Source: Gammaproteobacteria bacterium
Lineage (GTDB): Bacteria > Pseudomonadota > Gammaproteobacteria > BMS3Bbin11
Assembly (NCBI GenBank): GCA_030617565.1
Contig: JAUWVE010000058.1
Span: 1-8,751, forward strand
Reading direction: 5' to 3'
Length of the DNA stretch: 8,751 nt
The position numbers and the translations under genes are program-made. Below the pieces are notes generated by a model, which had not been told where the DNA came from, ran no database searches, and saw only the letters and a list, made by a program, of their open reading frames with translations. This document shows positions 1-7,186 of this stretch, in pieces (positions within the stretch are counted from its first letter, which is position 1; each line of letters opens with the position of its first letter).

Positions 1-801
1 ACTGGATGCCTCCAGATCAACTGGTGGGTCCTGCGCAAGATCCTGAAGGGCCTTGAATAGTGTCCTGGCTGGATCAAACATGGATACCGCTTCGGCGCCG
101 GTCTGTTTGGATAACTTCTCACCTTTTGCGTTGACCGCTACAGGTATATGTCCATATTGCGGTGACTGGATGCCCAGTACCTGTTGTAGATAAATCTGCG
201 CCGGAGTCGAAGTGAGGAGGTCGGCGCCGCGAATGATTTCAGTGATCTGCTGATCTGCATCATCAGCAACGACTGCCAGGTGATAGGCATACAGCTTATC
301 AGCACGGCGTACGATGAAGTCACCACTCGAAGCAAAAAGACTGAATGCCTGCTGATCCTGAATCAGGTCTGTCCAGGTGGCTGTACGGTCGGGCGTTTTG
401 ATACGTAATGCATAGCGTTTGCGATCATGCTGGTAGACCTTGCGGCAGTAGCCCATGTAGATTTTCTCGCCACGCTCCGCTATTTCCTTCCTGCTGCAGC
501 TGCAGCGATAAAGCAAATCATCTTTTGTTAGTTGTGCCAATGCTTCATTATATATTTCACTGCGACGACTCTGATAGATGACCTCTTTGTCCCAGAATAG
601 ACCGAAATGTTCCAGTGTACGCAATATTTCTGTACTTGCTCCTGCTACTTCCCGTGGTGGATCAAGGTCCTCAATACGAACCAGCCAGGTGCCATTTTTT
701 GAGCGGATATTGAGAAAGCTGGCAACTGCGGCCAGTAGTGAACCATAGTGGAGAGGGCCGGTAGGGGAGGGTGCAAAGCGTCCAGTAGCCGGGGGAGTCA
801 T
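1..801 (-). CDS. gluQ: Glutamyl-Q tRNA(Asp) synthetase, 3' end cut by window edge
   Basis: An open frame of 267 codons runs from ATG at 801 to the left edge with no stop. GluQ attaches glutamate to the queuine-derived base at the wobble position of tRNA(Asp). It is a paralogue of the catalytic part of glutamyl-tRNA synthetase without the anticodon-binding domain. Visible marks are the HIGH-like ATP motif at residues 11-21 (PSPTGPLHYGS), the LVRIEDLDPPR segment at 40-50, the zinc ligands C100, C102, Y115 and C119, and the KMSKS-like loop EKLSKQTG at 228-235. The family is usually close to 300 residues, so roughly 30 C-terminal residues are missing, cut by the window edge rather than by mutation. 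The ATG overlaps the TGA of the upstream gene in ATGA (798-801), which points to translational coupling. In many bacteria gluQ lies beside dksA; here it is the last visible gene of a purC operon. Confidence 0.95.
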   Translation of the reverse strand, partial: MTPPATGRFAPSPTGPLHYGSLLAAVASFLNIRSKNGTWLVRIEDLDPPREVAGASTEILRTLEHFGLFWDKEVIYQSRRSEIYNEALAQLTKDDLLYRCSCSRKEIAERGEKIYMGYCRKVYQHDRKRYALRIKTPDRTATWTDLIQDQQAFSLFASSGDFIVRRADKLYAYHLAVVADDADQQITEIIRGADLLTSTPAQIYLQQVLGIQSPQYGHIPVAVNAKGEKLSKQTGAEAVSMFDPARTLFKALQDLAQDPPVDLEASS

Positions 802-1871
802 CTTTTCCGGTAAAGTATATGAATTGCCTTTTTTAGTGACCTGCTTGGTTGCGAAATACTGTATTTACTGGCCAGCCATTTAACCACAGGCTTACGATTT
901 TTATTCAGGCATTTATACTTTAACTGTTCTTTAGTCATTGAATTAAGAGCAGAGATTAGCTGTTTATTTTGCTCCCGGTTATCGCGAATCCGGTGACAGT
1001 CCGTTAGATAAGTATGAATGGTGAAAAGGGCCGCTTGTTGCTCCGGGAATGGCCATAATATCTGACGCTCTACTCGCAGATACAAAGAAGGGTGGAGTGG
1101 GTCGAAGCGCCTTTTTCTATCTTTACTGCCGGCTGATGAAAGACAGGGGCGAGGGTGCTGGTTCAGTTCGGCTTCAGGTGTCAAGCCCCAGGCAAAACGT
1201 AGAAAAGGACCTTTTTTAACAATGGTATTTACGATAGCCTCGGCGTCACGCTTGCTGTTCTGCATGCCAGCGACTGGCTCATGTATCGTTTGAAATGATT
1301 GCCCTATTTTTTCTTCCGCCGCCCAGTTATTGGCCTGGCAAAGGTGTACCGCAGCCAGCCAGTCACGACCAAAAGGAGATTTACTGATTATCGCCAGGTC
1401 TTCCTGTATCTGGCAGGCCAGGGCATCCAGTGCGTCATGGTAGTCAGGGGAGGGTGCCGGCCCATTCCGTTCAACTCTGATTAAGCGTAGTTTGTGGTCA
1501 AAAACAAGTGTTTCATCAGTAAGTTCACAATAGAGTGCAATGTCTTTTTCCGACTGGCTATTGAGCTGAAAAAGCCTGGGGTGTTCCAGTGTCAGGCGTT
1601 CAATGATAAAGCGTAGAATGCTGGTTAAAACCTCAGCAGACAGGTTTTGTGTACGGTAATATTTTGACAGCCTTTCCTGTCGTGCATCGAGCTTTACCTG
1701 GCGACAGGTAGCAAAATTCTCATCCAGCTGGAACACCTGCTGGTCAGCGACAGTATTACCGAGGTCAATACCGAAATCCTTCAGTGCGGGGCCGACATCG
1801 TAAGTACCATCCTGCAGAGGAAAATAGCTTGCAGCCTGCGCTAGCGGGATGTTTTCAGATATATCGGTCAT
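798..1871 (-). CDS. DUF3445 family, heme-dependent oxidative N-demethylase-like protein
   Basis: A 357-residue soluble protein with no signal peptide or membrane segment. It matches the DUF3445 family, which includes a heme-dependent oxidative N-demethylase and a subunit of bacterial dimethylamine monooxygenase. Recognisable blocks are a central segment at residues 167-201 (FGRDWL, then NNWAAEEKIGQSFQTIHEPV), the FLRFAWGLTPEAELNQHP block at 223-240, and the most typical one, LYLRVERQILWPFP, followed by ALFTIHTYL (263-289). The C-terminal tail, about 300-357, is basic and holds the family-like LKYKCLNKNRKPVVKWL stretch. If it is a demethylase it would release formaldehyde from an N-methyl substrate; the substrate cannot be read from the sequence and I could not assign the heme ligand. 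It starts 8 nt after purC and ends in a 4-nt overlap with gluQ. An AGGGAG sits just one base before the ATG and GGAGAG lies further upstream. Confidence 0.78.
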   Translation of the reverse strand: MTDISENIPLAQAASYFPLQDGTYDVGPALKDFGIDLGNTVADQQVFQLDENFATCRQVKLDARQERLSKYYRTQNLSAEVLTSILRFIIERLTLEHPRLFQLNSQSEKDIALYCELTDETLVFDHKLRLIRVERNGPAPSPDYHDALDALACQIQEDLAIISKSPFGRDWLAAVHLCQANNWAAEEKIGQSFQTIHEPVAGMQNSKRDAEAIVNTIVKKGPFLRFAWGLTPEAELNQHPRPCLSSAGSKDRKRRFDPLHPSLYLRVERQILWPFPEQQAALFTIHTYLTDCHRIRDNREQNKQLISALNSMTKEQLKYKCLNKNRKPVVKWLASKYSISQPSRSLKKAIHILYRKR

Positions 1872-1879
1872 GCTCCCTG

Positions 1880-2767
1880 TTACTCTCCATTGCCGGTCAG
1901 CAGTGTAAGAGCCTCGTTGTATTTTTTCTGTGTCTGCCTGACGATGCCATCTGGTATGACGGGTGCGGGGGCTGTTTTATTCCAGCCGCTGCTCTCCAGC
2001 CAATCACGAATATATTGTTTGTCGAAACTTTCAGGGCTGCTGCCGGGCTGATAGCTGCCAACCGGCCAGAATCGGGAGGAATCCGGCGTCAGTGCCTCAT
2101 CAATGAGAAAAAGCCTGCCCTGTTCATCCTCTCCAAACTCAAATTTGGTGTCTGCAATAATAATCCCGTGCTGCAGAGCAAATTCTGCTGCAAAGCGGTA
2201 CAGTGCCAGACTGGCATCCCTGATTTCTTCGGCACGCTGCCGGCCGATCTTATCAAGCAGTATTTCAAAGCTGATGTTTTCGTCATGTTCACCTGCTGCG
2301 GCCTTGGTTGATGGGGTAAATAATTCCTGTGGTAATTTATCCGCTATTTTCAGTCCTGCCGGCAGGGAAATTCCACAGACGCTTTGTGTCTGTATATATT
2401 CCTTCCAGCCTGAACCCGCCAGGTATCCACGGACGATGGCTTCAACAGGCAGTACTTTCAGGTTTCTGACTATCATGCTGCGTCCCTGCAGCCATTGTTT
2501 CTCTGCCGGGTTTAATGGCAGGCTGGAAATATCTGTAGACAATAGATGATTAGGGATGATGTGGCGGGTCTTCTCAAACCAGAATTCAGCAACCCGGGTC
2601 AGTAGGCGCCCCTTGTCAGGGATCTGCGTTGGCAGGATGACATCAAAGGCGGACAGGCGGTCAGTGGCAACAAACAACAGGCGCTCTTCGTCTATACGAT
2701 ATATTTCTCTCACTTTGCCGCTGGCAATGTGTTCAAGACTGGTGATGGTTTCAGTTTTAAGCGCCAT
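1880..2767 (-). CDS. purC: Phosphoribosylaminoimidazole-succinocarboxamide synthase (SAICAR synthetase)
   Basis: A 295-residue enzyme that joins aspartate to CAIR with ATP to give SAICAR in purine synthesis. Its length and motifs fit the roughly 300-residue form (the yeast Ade1-like type) rather than the shorter E. coli form of about 237 residues. Motifs seen are SGKVREIY (16-23), which belongs to the nucleotide-binding N-terminus, ATDRLSAFDVILP (34-46), IPDKGRLLT (49-57), RGYLAGSGWKEY (113-124), GLKIADKLPQELFTPSTKA (138-156), HDENISFE (161-168), IADTKFEFG (204-212) and LIDEALTPDSSRFWP (221-235). The reading frame is intact and all expected blocks are present. It is the first gene after a 260-bp gap, so a promoter should lie in 2768-3027. 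The bases before the ATG contain no strong Shine-Dalgarno sequence. The stop is 8 nt from the start of the DUF3445 gene, so the two are probably co-transcribed. Confidence 0.97.
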   Translation of the reverse strand: MALKTETITSLEHIASGKVREIYRIDEERLLFVATDRLSAFDVILPTQIPDKGRLLTRVAEFWFEKTRHIIPNHLLSTDISSLPLNPAEKQWLQGRSMIVRNLKVLPVEAIVRGYLAGSGWKEYIQTQSVCGISLPAGLKIADKLPQELFTPSTKAAAGEHDENISFEILLDKIGRQRAEEIRDASLALYRFAAEFALQHGIIIADTKFEFGEDEQGRLFLIDEALTPDSSRFWPVGSYQPGSSPESFDKQYIRDWLESSGWNKTAPAPVIPDGIVRQTQKKYNEALTLLTGNGE

Positions 2768-3027
2768 TCTGGTTATTTGTTTTCGTTAAATAGTGAGAAG
2801 TAGCCATATCATTCAGCGACCGATTCTAACCCCTGTATATTAAGGCAGAGTTATTGCTTCTGTTTTCTCTGTGTCCTCTGCGAGAAAAATGTTTTACGTT
2901 TTACGGGTCAGGTATTCGTAACACATAAATCGCAAGTCATAAAACTAATCACCCTGTTCATCCATACTCTGCGCAAAAATCCTGGAATTTGAAGACTTTA
3001 TCTCGTGGGGTTCGCAGTGAACTATCC
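2768..3027. other. AT-rich gene-free gap between trx and purC, probable purC promoter region
   Basis: This 260-bp gap separates the stop of the thioredoxin gene from purC. I found no convincing coding frame, tRNA or strong hairpin followed by a T-run, so the end of the pyr operon has no visible intrinsic terminator. On the minus strand the best -10-like sequence is TAATAT at 2837-2842, about 70 nt before purC, but no good -35 accompanies it at normal spacing. Other marks are a short tandem of GTTTTAC (2891-2904) and two similar words, ctctgcgagaaaaat at 2876-2890 and ctctgcgcaaaaat at 2967-2980, which may be chance. A purine-rich minus-strand stretch lies around 2860-2885. Confidence 0.4.
2837..2842 (-). 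promoter_or_regulatory. Possible -10 element for purC (weak)
   Basis: Minus-strand TAATAT, five of six matches to TATAAT, lies in the AT-rich gap about 70 nt upstream of the purC start codon. The bases 16-18 nt further upstream do not resemble TTGACA, so an activator or a different site may be used. It is listed only as the best candidate by eye. Confidence 0.2.
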
Positions 3028-3402
3028 CTAATCACCGTGATCATGCTTGATGTGCTTATGGATAAAATCACGGATAAAAAACATTGGTCGCGCACTACTG
3101 AAGTGATCAATCGCTTCACCCTTATGAAAAAGTATTACAGTTGGAAAGCCGCGCACGTTATAACGGCCGGCCAGCTTCATATTATCGCCTTCATCCACTT
3201 CAACTTTTGCCAGCAGAACCAGTCCCTGTTCTTCTTCTACCGCTTTTATCAGGTTCGGTGCAAGAACATGGCAGGGGCCGCACCAGTCGGCCCAGAAATC
3301 AACCAGTACCGGTATAGTATGCGACTGCTGAATAACTTTAGCATCAAACTCTGGCAAATTGATGTCAATCACATGCGGATGGTCTGGTTTAATGTTATGC
3401 AT
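3028..3402 (-). CDS. Small thioredoxin-family protein
   Basis: A 124-residue single-domain thioredoxin fold. The redox motif WCGPC is at residues 40-44 within VLVDFWADWCGPCHVLAPN, and the cis-proline is P87 in RGFPTVILF, so a working dithiol-disulfide active site is expected. The strand LLAKVEVDEGDN and the C-terminal helix with a His/Lys-rich end (KHIKHDHGD) complete the fold. There is no signal peptide, so it should be cytoplasmic. The frame stays open upstream to a TTG at 3486, but I chose ATG at 3402: the extra 28 residues look non-conserved, that start would overlap pyrC', and GGAAA precedes this ATG. It follows pyrC' after about 52 nt and is the last gene of the pyr cluster. It resembles the thioredoxin part of YbbN/CnoX but has no TPR tail. 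Its physiological target is unknown. Confidence 0.88.
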   Translation of the reverse strand: MHNIKPDHPHVIDINLPEFDAKVIQQSHTIPVLVDFWADWCGPCHVLAPNLIKAVEEEQGLVLLAKVEVDEGDNMKLAGRYNVRGFPTVILFHKGEAIDHFSSARPMFFIRDFIHKHIKHDHGD

Positions 3403-3454
3403 CTGCGTTTCCGGTGATATTCCTGCTGTTGTTTTGTGTACTTCGTCGCTTTGT

Positions 3455-4744
3455 CTAAATTCTTGAATAAACAATATTGCCGGCAAGCAGAGTGGTGTTG
3501 ACGCGACCTTTCAGTGGCCAGTGTTTGAACGGGGTGTTATGGCCTTTGCTGAGCAGTTTTGTGCTGTCTAACAGCCATTCCTCATGGGGATCAAATATGC
3601 AGATATCCGCCAGGCATCCTGTACCTAGACTACCGGCTTTGATGCCGAGCAGGGCGGCAGGCCCCGAACTCAAGCTGGCGATCAGTGTGCTGAGGTCCAT
3701 GACCTCTTCATGAACCAGTTTCAGTCCGAGCGGCAACAGCGTTTCAAGACCTGAAATGCCGGGTTCTGCTTCACTGAATGCAGCAAGCTTGGCATCTCTT
3801 TCATGCGGCTGATGGTCAGAGCAAATTGCCTGGATATCACCTTGTGCGACGGCTGTACGCAGGCGGTCTTTATCTCTTTCTGATCTCAATGGCGGTATCA
3901 CACGACACAGGGTATTGAAGTCACTGACATCGTATTCAGTCAGATACAGATGATGCATGGCTACATCTGCAGTCACCTTAATGCCTCTTTTACGCGCCTG
4001 CACAATAAGGTCGACTGAGCGAGCACTGGAAAGGCGGGCGAAGTGTGCCCTGACACCCGTCTGTTCGATGAGTGCCAGATCACGGGCAACAATAACGGTT
4101 TCTGCTGCCTCCGGTATACCGGCCAGGCCGAGACGGGTACTGATCTCGCCTTCGTGCATGCAGCCAATATCGCTTAGCCAGGGATCGTTGGCATGCAGTA
4201 TCAACAGTAGATCAAAGCTGGAGGCATATTCCATTGCACGTCGCATGACCATAGTGTTGGTGATAGCATTATTTGCATTACTGAATGCCACGCAACCTGC
4301 CCGATGCAGTGCATGCATGTCTGACAGGGTTTCTCCACCGAGTGCTCTTGTCAGAGCACCTAGCGGAAGTATGCGCGTCAGGCCGATTTCTCTGCCACGA
4401 TGGGTCAACATGTTGGCCATTGCCGGGGTGTCTATAATGGGCGTGGTGTCCGGTGGGCAGCAGCTAGTAGTTATGCCGCCTGCAATGGCTGCAGCACACT
4501 CGCTCTTCAGAGTAGCCTTGTACTCCTGTCCGGGTTCACGCATGCGCGCGCTGAGATCCACCAGGCCGGGGCAAACGATTTGATTCGTTGCATCGATGAT
4601 TTTATCTGCGGTGAATCCATCAGGTGCATTACCTGATGCAATAATATTGCCATTGGCAACATACAAATCCTCTACACGATCAATATTATTGGCAGGATCA
4701 ATGATCCGCCCACCCTGGATATGTATATTCATCAGCTCAGCCAT
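3455..4744 (-). CDS. pyrC': Dihydroorotase-like PyrC', predicted non-catalytic partner of aspartate carbamoyltransferase
   Basis: A 429-residue member of the class I dihydroorotase family that has lost key metal ligands. The D-x-H-x-H motif reads D63-L64-S65-A66-R67 directly before the conserved REPG (69-72), so both histidines are gone. The later Asp-rich motif FSDDG, which contributes a bridging metal ligand in bacterial class I enzymes, reads FSNAN at 154-158. Other landmarks persist: H184 in LHAND, H234 in [20 protein letters not shown] (262-272), PPLRS (284-288) and [11 protein letters not shown] (309-319). This matches the inactive PyrC' (PyrX) of Pseudomonas, where it is needed to assemble the ATCase complex. 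I chose ATG at 4744 because GGAGAAGG lies just upstream; GTG at 4756 would add four residues. The start overlaps the end of pyrB by 8 nt, which fits equal production of two subunits of one complex. Confidence 0.9.
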   Translation of the reverse strand: MAELMNIHIQGGRIIDPANNIDRVEDLYVANGNIIASGNAPDGFTADKIIDATNQIVCPGLVDLSARMREPGQEYKATLKSECAAAIAGGITTSCCPPDTTPIIDTPAMANMLTHRGREIGLTRILPLGALTRALGGETLSDMHALHRAGCVAFSNANNAITNTMVMRRAMEYASSFDLLLILHANDPWLSDIGCMHEGEISTRLGLAGIPEAAETVIVARDLALIEQTGVRAHFARLSSARSVDLIVQARKRGIKVTADVAMHHLYLTEYDVSDFNTLCRVIPPLRSERDKDRLRTAVAQGDIQAICSDHQPHERDAKLAAFSEAEPGISGLETLLPLGLKLVHEEVMDLSTLIASLSSGPAALLGIKAGSLGTGCLADICIFDPHEEWLLDSTKLLSKGHNTPFKHWPLKGRVNTTLLAGNIVYSRI

Positions 4745-5699
4745 TGCCTTCTCCACCGAGGACCATCGCCATCACCGCCATTCTGACAGCTATGCCGTTG
4801 GTGACTTGCGGCAGGATGACTGATCGCGGGCCGTCTGCCACCACCGAAGATATTTCCAGTCCGCGATTGATGGGCCCGGGGTGCATGATAATGGCATCCT
4901 CTGCCGCCGCTGCAAGGCTCTCAGTTGTCAGGCCATAGAGATTAAAATATTCCTGTTCACTGGGGATGTAGGCATTATGCATGCGTTCTTTCTGCAGGCG
5001 CAGCATCATCACCACATCGACACCCTCAAGACCCTGCTTAAGGTCGTTGTAGGCATGTACCCCCAGCCGTTCTACCTGCGACGGCAGCAGACTATTGGGG
5101 GCGACAACCCGAATCTCGTGAACACCAAGGGTGTTCAGAGCATGTATTTGAGAGCGCGCAACGCGTGAATGCAGGATATCGCCGACGATTGCCACACGCA
5201 ATTCATTAAACGGGCCCTTGTACTGGCGAATGGTAAACATGTCCAGCATCGCCTGTGTCGGATGTGCGTGCTGGCCATCACCGGCATTGATGATATGCAC
5301 GTGGTCCGGTACATGCCGGGCGATCAGTTCAGCTACTCCACTTTTTGCATGGCGGATGACAAACAGGTCGGTATGCATGGCCTCGAGAATGTTAACCGTA
5401 TCCAGCAGGGTCTCGCCCTTGCTGGTCGATGAAGTGCCTGGATTCAGATTGATGACGTCTGCTGATAGACGCTTGGCGGCAATTTCGAAGGTGGTGCGGG
5501 TACGGCTGCTGTTCTCAAAAAAAAGATTGACGACGGTATGACCGCGCAGCAATGGAAGCTTTTTAATATCGCGCTGGCCGAACTGGGTGAATTTGTCCGC
5601 GGTGGTGAGTATCTGCTGTAGAGTCTCTTTCTGCAGGCCTTCTATAGACAGGAAATGGCGCAGTTTACCGTTGTCGGTGTACTGCAGATGCGGCCTCAT
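4737..5699 (-). CDS. pyrB: Aspartate carbamoyltransferase catalytic subunit
   Basis: A 320-residue enzyme that condenses carbamoyl phosphate with aspartate, the committed step of pyrimidine synthesis. The carbamoyl-phosphate site is visible as SSRTRT (64-69) and STSKGET (91-97), followed by HPTQAMLD (146-153). The aspartate domain has [12 protein letters not shown] (172-183), MLRLQKER (232-239) and HPGPINRG (273-280). All expected active-site blocks are present. The frame is open up to 5804, but the start is ATG at 5699. That gives an N-terminus of Pseudomonas type ([12 protein letters not shown]) and an ATGA overlap with the pyrR stop. The short N-terminal extension before the fold and the neighbouring inactive dihydroorotase are hallmarks of class A ATCases, in which PyrB and PyrC' form a dodecamer inhibited by nucleotides. 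There is no pyrI regulatory subunit in the window, as expected for this class. Confidence 0.97.
   Translation of the reverse strand: MRPHLQYTDNGKLRHFLSIEGLQKETLQQILTTADKFTQFGQRDIKKLPLLRGHTVVNLFFENSSRTRTTFEIAAKRLSADVINLNPGTSSTSKGETLLDTVNILEAMHTDLFVIRHAKSGVAELIARHVPDHVHIINAGDGQHAHPTQAMLDMFTIRQYKGPFNELRVAIVGDILHSRVARSQIHALNTLGVHEIRVVAPNSLLPSQVERLGVHAYNDLKQGLEGVDVVMMLRLQKERMHNAYIPSEQEYFNLYGLTTESLAAAAEDAIIMHPGPINRGLEISSVVADGPRSVILPQVTNGIAVRMAVMAMVLGGEGNG
4747..4754 (-). promoter_or_regulatory. Ribosome binding site deciding the pyrC' start
   Basis: Minus-strand GGAGAAGG lies within the last codons of pyrB, two bases before the ATG at 4744. The GGAG core is six bases from that ATG, a normal spacing. 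This strong site inside pyrB favours ATG 4744 over GTG 4756 and supports coupled translation of the two subunits. Confidence 0.65.
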
Positions 5700-6214
5700 G
5701 ACTGGTTGTCCCCAGCTGCCAGGTCTCCCACCATCAGCGACAGTTTTTCCGGGCCGGTCAGTTTTATTTGTTGATCTGGCGTCAGGTCCAGCGTCATGCC
5801 GCAATAATCGGCCTGAATAGGCAGTTCATGGCCATTTCTTTCAACCAGCACACAAAGGCGGATTGAGGCGGGCCGGCCATAGTCAAAAATTTCGTTCATG
5901 GCGGCGCGTACGGTGCGCCCGGTCTGCAGTACATCATCGATCAGCAGGATGTGGCGGTCGCTTATGTCCTGTGGGATGTCTGAGGCTTTGACTTCGGGGT
6001 TGAGACCAATGCGACTGAAGTCATCACGGTAGAAACTGATGTCCAGACTGCCGCAGGGTTCATTAATGGCCAGTCGCCGATGGAGAATTTCTGCCAGCCA
6101 GGAACCACCGGTATGAATACCGATAATGACGGGGTTAATAGCAAGCAGTGGAGTAAGATCGGTGACCAGTTTGTCTAACAGTACAGAGACGTCGACATCA
6201 ATCTTTTTTGTCAT
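5696..6214 (-). CDS. pyrR: PyrR pyrimidine regulator / uracil phosphoribosyltransferase family
   Basis: A 172-residue type I phosphoribosyltransferase. The PRPP-binding loop [12 protein letters not shown] is at residues 90-101, FYRDD at 61-65, the [11 protein letters not shown] segment at 31-41 and [17 protein letters not shown] at 123-139. These together are the PyrR signature. In Bacillus PyrR binds pyr mRNA leaders and has uracil phosphoribosyltransferase activity. In pseudomonads the protein is linked to pyr gene regulation, but the mechanism differs or is less clear. Here pyrR is internal to an operon and no attenuator leader is visible beside it, so the Bacillus mechanism is not supported locally. 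ATG 6214 overlaps ruvX by 17 nt; ATG 6229, five residues longer, is also possible, and neither has a clear Shine-Dalgarno sequence. The stop overlaps the pyrB start by 4 nt. Confidence 0.94.
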   Translation of the reverse strand: MTKKIDVDVSVLLDKLVTDLTPLLAINPVIIGIHTGGSWLAEILHRRLAINEPCGSLDISFYRDDFSRIGLNPEVKASDIPQDISDRHILLIDDVLQTGRTVRAAMNEIFDYGRPASIRLCVLVERNGHELPIQADYCGMTLDLTPDQQIKLTGPEKLSLMVGDLAAGDNQS

Positions 6215-6635
6215 TCCCAACCAGTCCATTCAAGAAGGTTTGCAGGATCTCTCTAGCTGCGTAGCTGTCAACCAGACCCCTGGAGCGCTTGCTATTATAG
6301 CCTGCCTCGCGTATTTCAGATAGTGCCATGTGTGTGCTTAGTCTTTCATCAACATGATGCACTGGCAGGCTGTACCGACCGTGCAGCTGGTTGCCAAACC
6401 GTCGTGCCCGGGGCGTCACCGGGTTGTCGCTGTTATCCATCTGGATTGGCCAGCCGACGATCAAGGCATCCGGCTGCCATTCAGCAATTAGCCGTGAGAT
6501 GTGATCCCAGTCCGGCTGATCATTTTTAACCCGTATGGTATCCAGCGCCGTGGCACTGACCGATACCGTGTTGCCAACGGCTATGCCGATTCGTTTGCTG
6601 CCGTAGTCGAAGCCAAGGTAGGTGGCAGATTTCAT
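6198..6635 (-). CDS. ruvX: RuvX/YqgF, putative pre-16S rRNA nuclease
   Basis: A 145-residue RNase H-like protein of the YqgF family, needed in E. coli for processing the 5' end of 16S rRNA. An earlier proposal gave it a Holliday-junction role. The first acidic motif is LGFDYGSKRIGIAVG (7-21, catalytic D10). DALIVGWPIQMDN follows at 56-68, and VDERLST at 95-101 carries the second acidic site. D123 in RGLVDSYAAREILQTFL (119-135) is the third. The length is typical for the family. The ATG overlaps the algH stop in ATGA (6632-6635) and AAGG lies immediately before it. The pairing with algH/yqgE is one of the most conserved in gammaproteobacteria. Confidence 0.95.
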   Translation of the reverse strand: MKSATYLGFDYGSKRIGIAVGNTVSVSATALDTIRVKNDQPDWDHISRLIAEWQPDALIVGWPIQMDNSDNPVTPRARRFGNQLHGRYSLPVHHVDERLSTHMALSEIREAGYNSKRSRGLVDSYAAREILQTFLNGLVGNDKKD

Positions 6636-7186
6636 GCCTTGCCAGAATAATAAGACATCTTGTTGAGATCGATGCCAGCCAGGTTGGCCGCGGCCTCCCA
6701 GCGTTTCTCGACGGCTGTTTCAAAAATTACCTGCTTATCGGCAGCGGCATAGACCCAGGAGTTTTCTGACATCTCGATTTCAAGTTGAGACGATGCCCAG
6801 CCTGCATAACCCAGTGCCAGCAGGTAATTACCTATCTTTTCTCCCCCTGCCAGTGCTTCGAGAAAGTCCGCTGAGGTAGTCAGGCGCAGCTCGTCGCCTA
6901 TGTTCAAAGTGTTATCCCATTTCCGACTGGCATCATGCAGGGCAAACACATGATCCGGCCTTACAGGGCCGCCATGCCAGATGGAATCCACAGGGTGCTG
7001 CAGGTTTTCAGTTGCTAGTCCGGCATCACTAAACAATTCAGTTACACTCAGCTGCAGTGGCCGGTTGATGATGACCCCCATGGCACCTTCATCGTCATGA
7101 TGGCAGATTAACGTCACGCTATGAGCAAAGTTTTCATCCTGCAGGGAAGGCATGGCGATAAGGAAATGGTTGGCAAGTGATTTCAA
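6632..7186 (-). CDS. algH: AlgH/YqgE family protein (DUF179)
   Basis: A 184-residue protein of the DUF179 (UPF0301) family. It was named for an alginate-related regulatory phenotype in Pseudomonas aeruginosa, but its biochemical activity is not settled. Family marks are LANHFLIAMPSLQDENF (4-20), HDDEGAMGVIINRPL (30-44), the WHGGPV motif (70-75), LALGYAGWASSQLEIE (123-138) and NSWVYA (142-147). It starts with TTG at 7186. This start is needed to keep the conserved NHFLIAMP N-terminus, since the next ATG at residue 12 would remove it. The TTG overlaps the stop of the TonB-like gene in TTGA (7183-7186), so coupling may compensate for the weak start. Confidence 0.93.
   Translation of the reverse strand: MKSLANHFLIAMPSLQDENFAHSVTLICHHDDEGAMGVIINRPLQLSVTELFSDAGLATENLQHPVDSIWHGGPVRPDHVFALHDASRKWDNTLNIGDELRLTTSADFLEALAGGEKIGNYLLALGYAGWASSQLEIEMSENSWVYAAADKQVIFETAVEKRWEAAANLAGIDLNKMSYYSGKA

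Noticed and set aside
2876..2980. Two similar words, ctctgcgagaaaaat and ctctgcgcaaaaat, 91 bp apart
   Set aside because: They are short, AT-rich and differ by an indel; two copies in a gap of this composition may be chance.
3403..3486. Longer thioredoxin starting at TTG 3486
   Set aside because: The extra 28 residues look like translated spacer, the start is TTG and would overlap pyrC', and the ATG at 3402 gives the normal thioredoxin length.
3957..4583. Plus-strand open frame of 208 codons
   Set aside because: It is fully antisense to pyrC', with a low-complexity composition and no recognisable domain.
5700..5804. Longer PyrB starting at 5804
   Set aside because: The extra 35 residues are the pyrR gene read in another frame. 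ATG 5699 gives the known N-terminus and an ATGA overlap.
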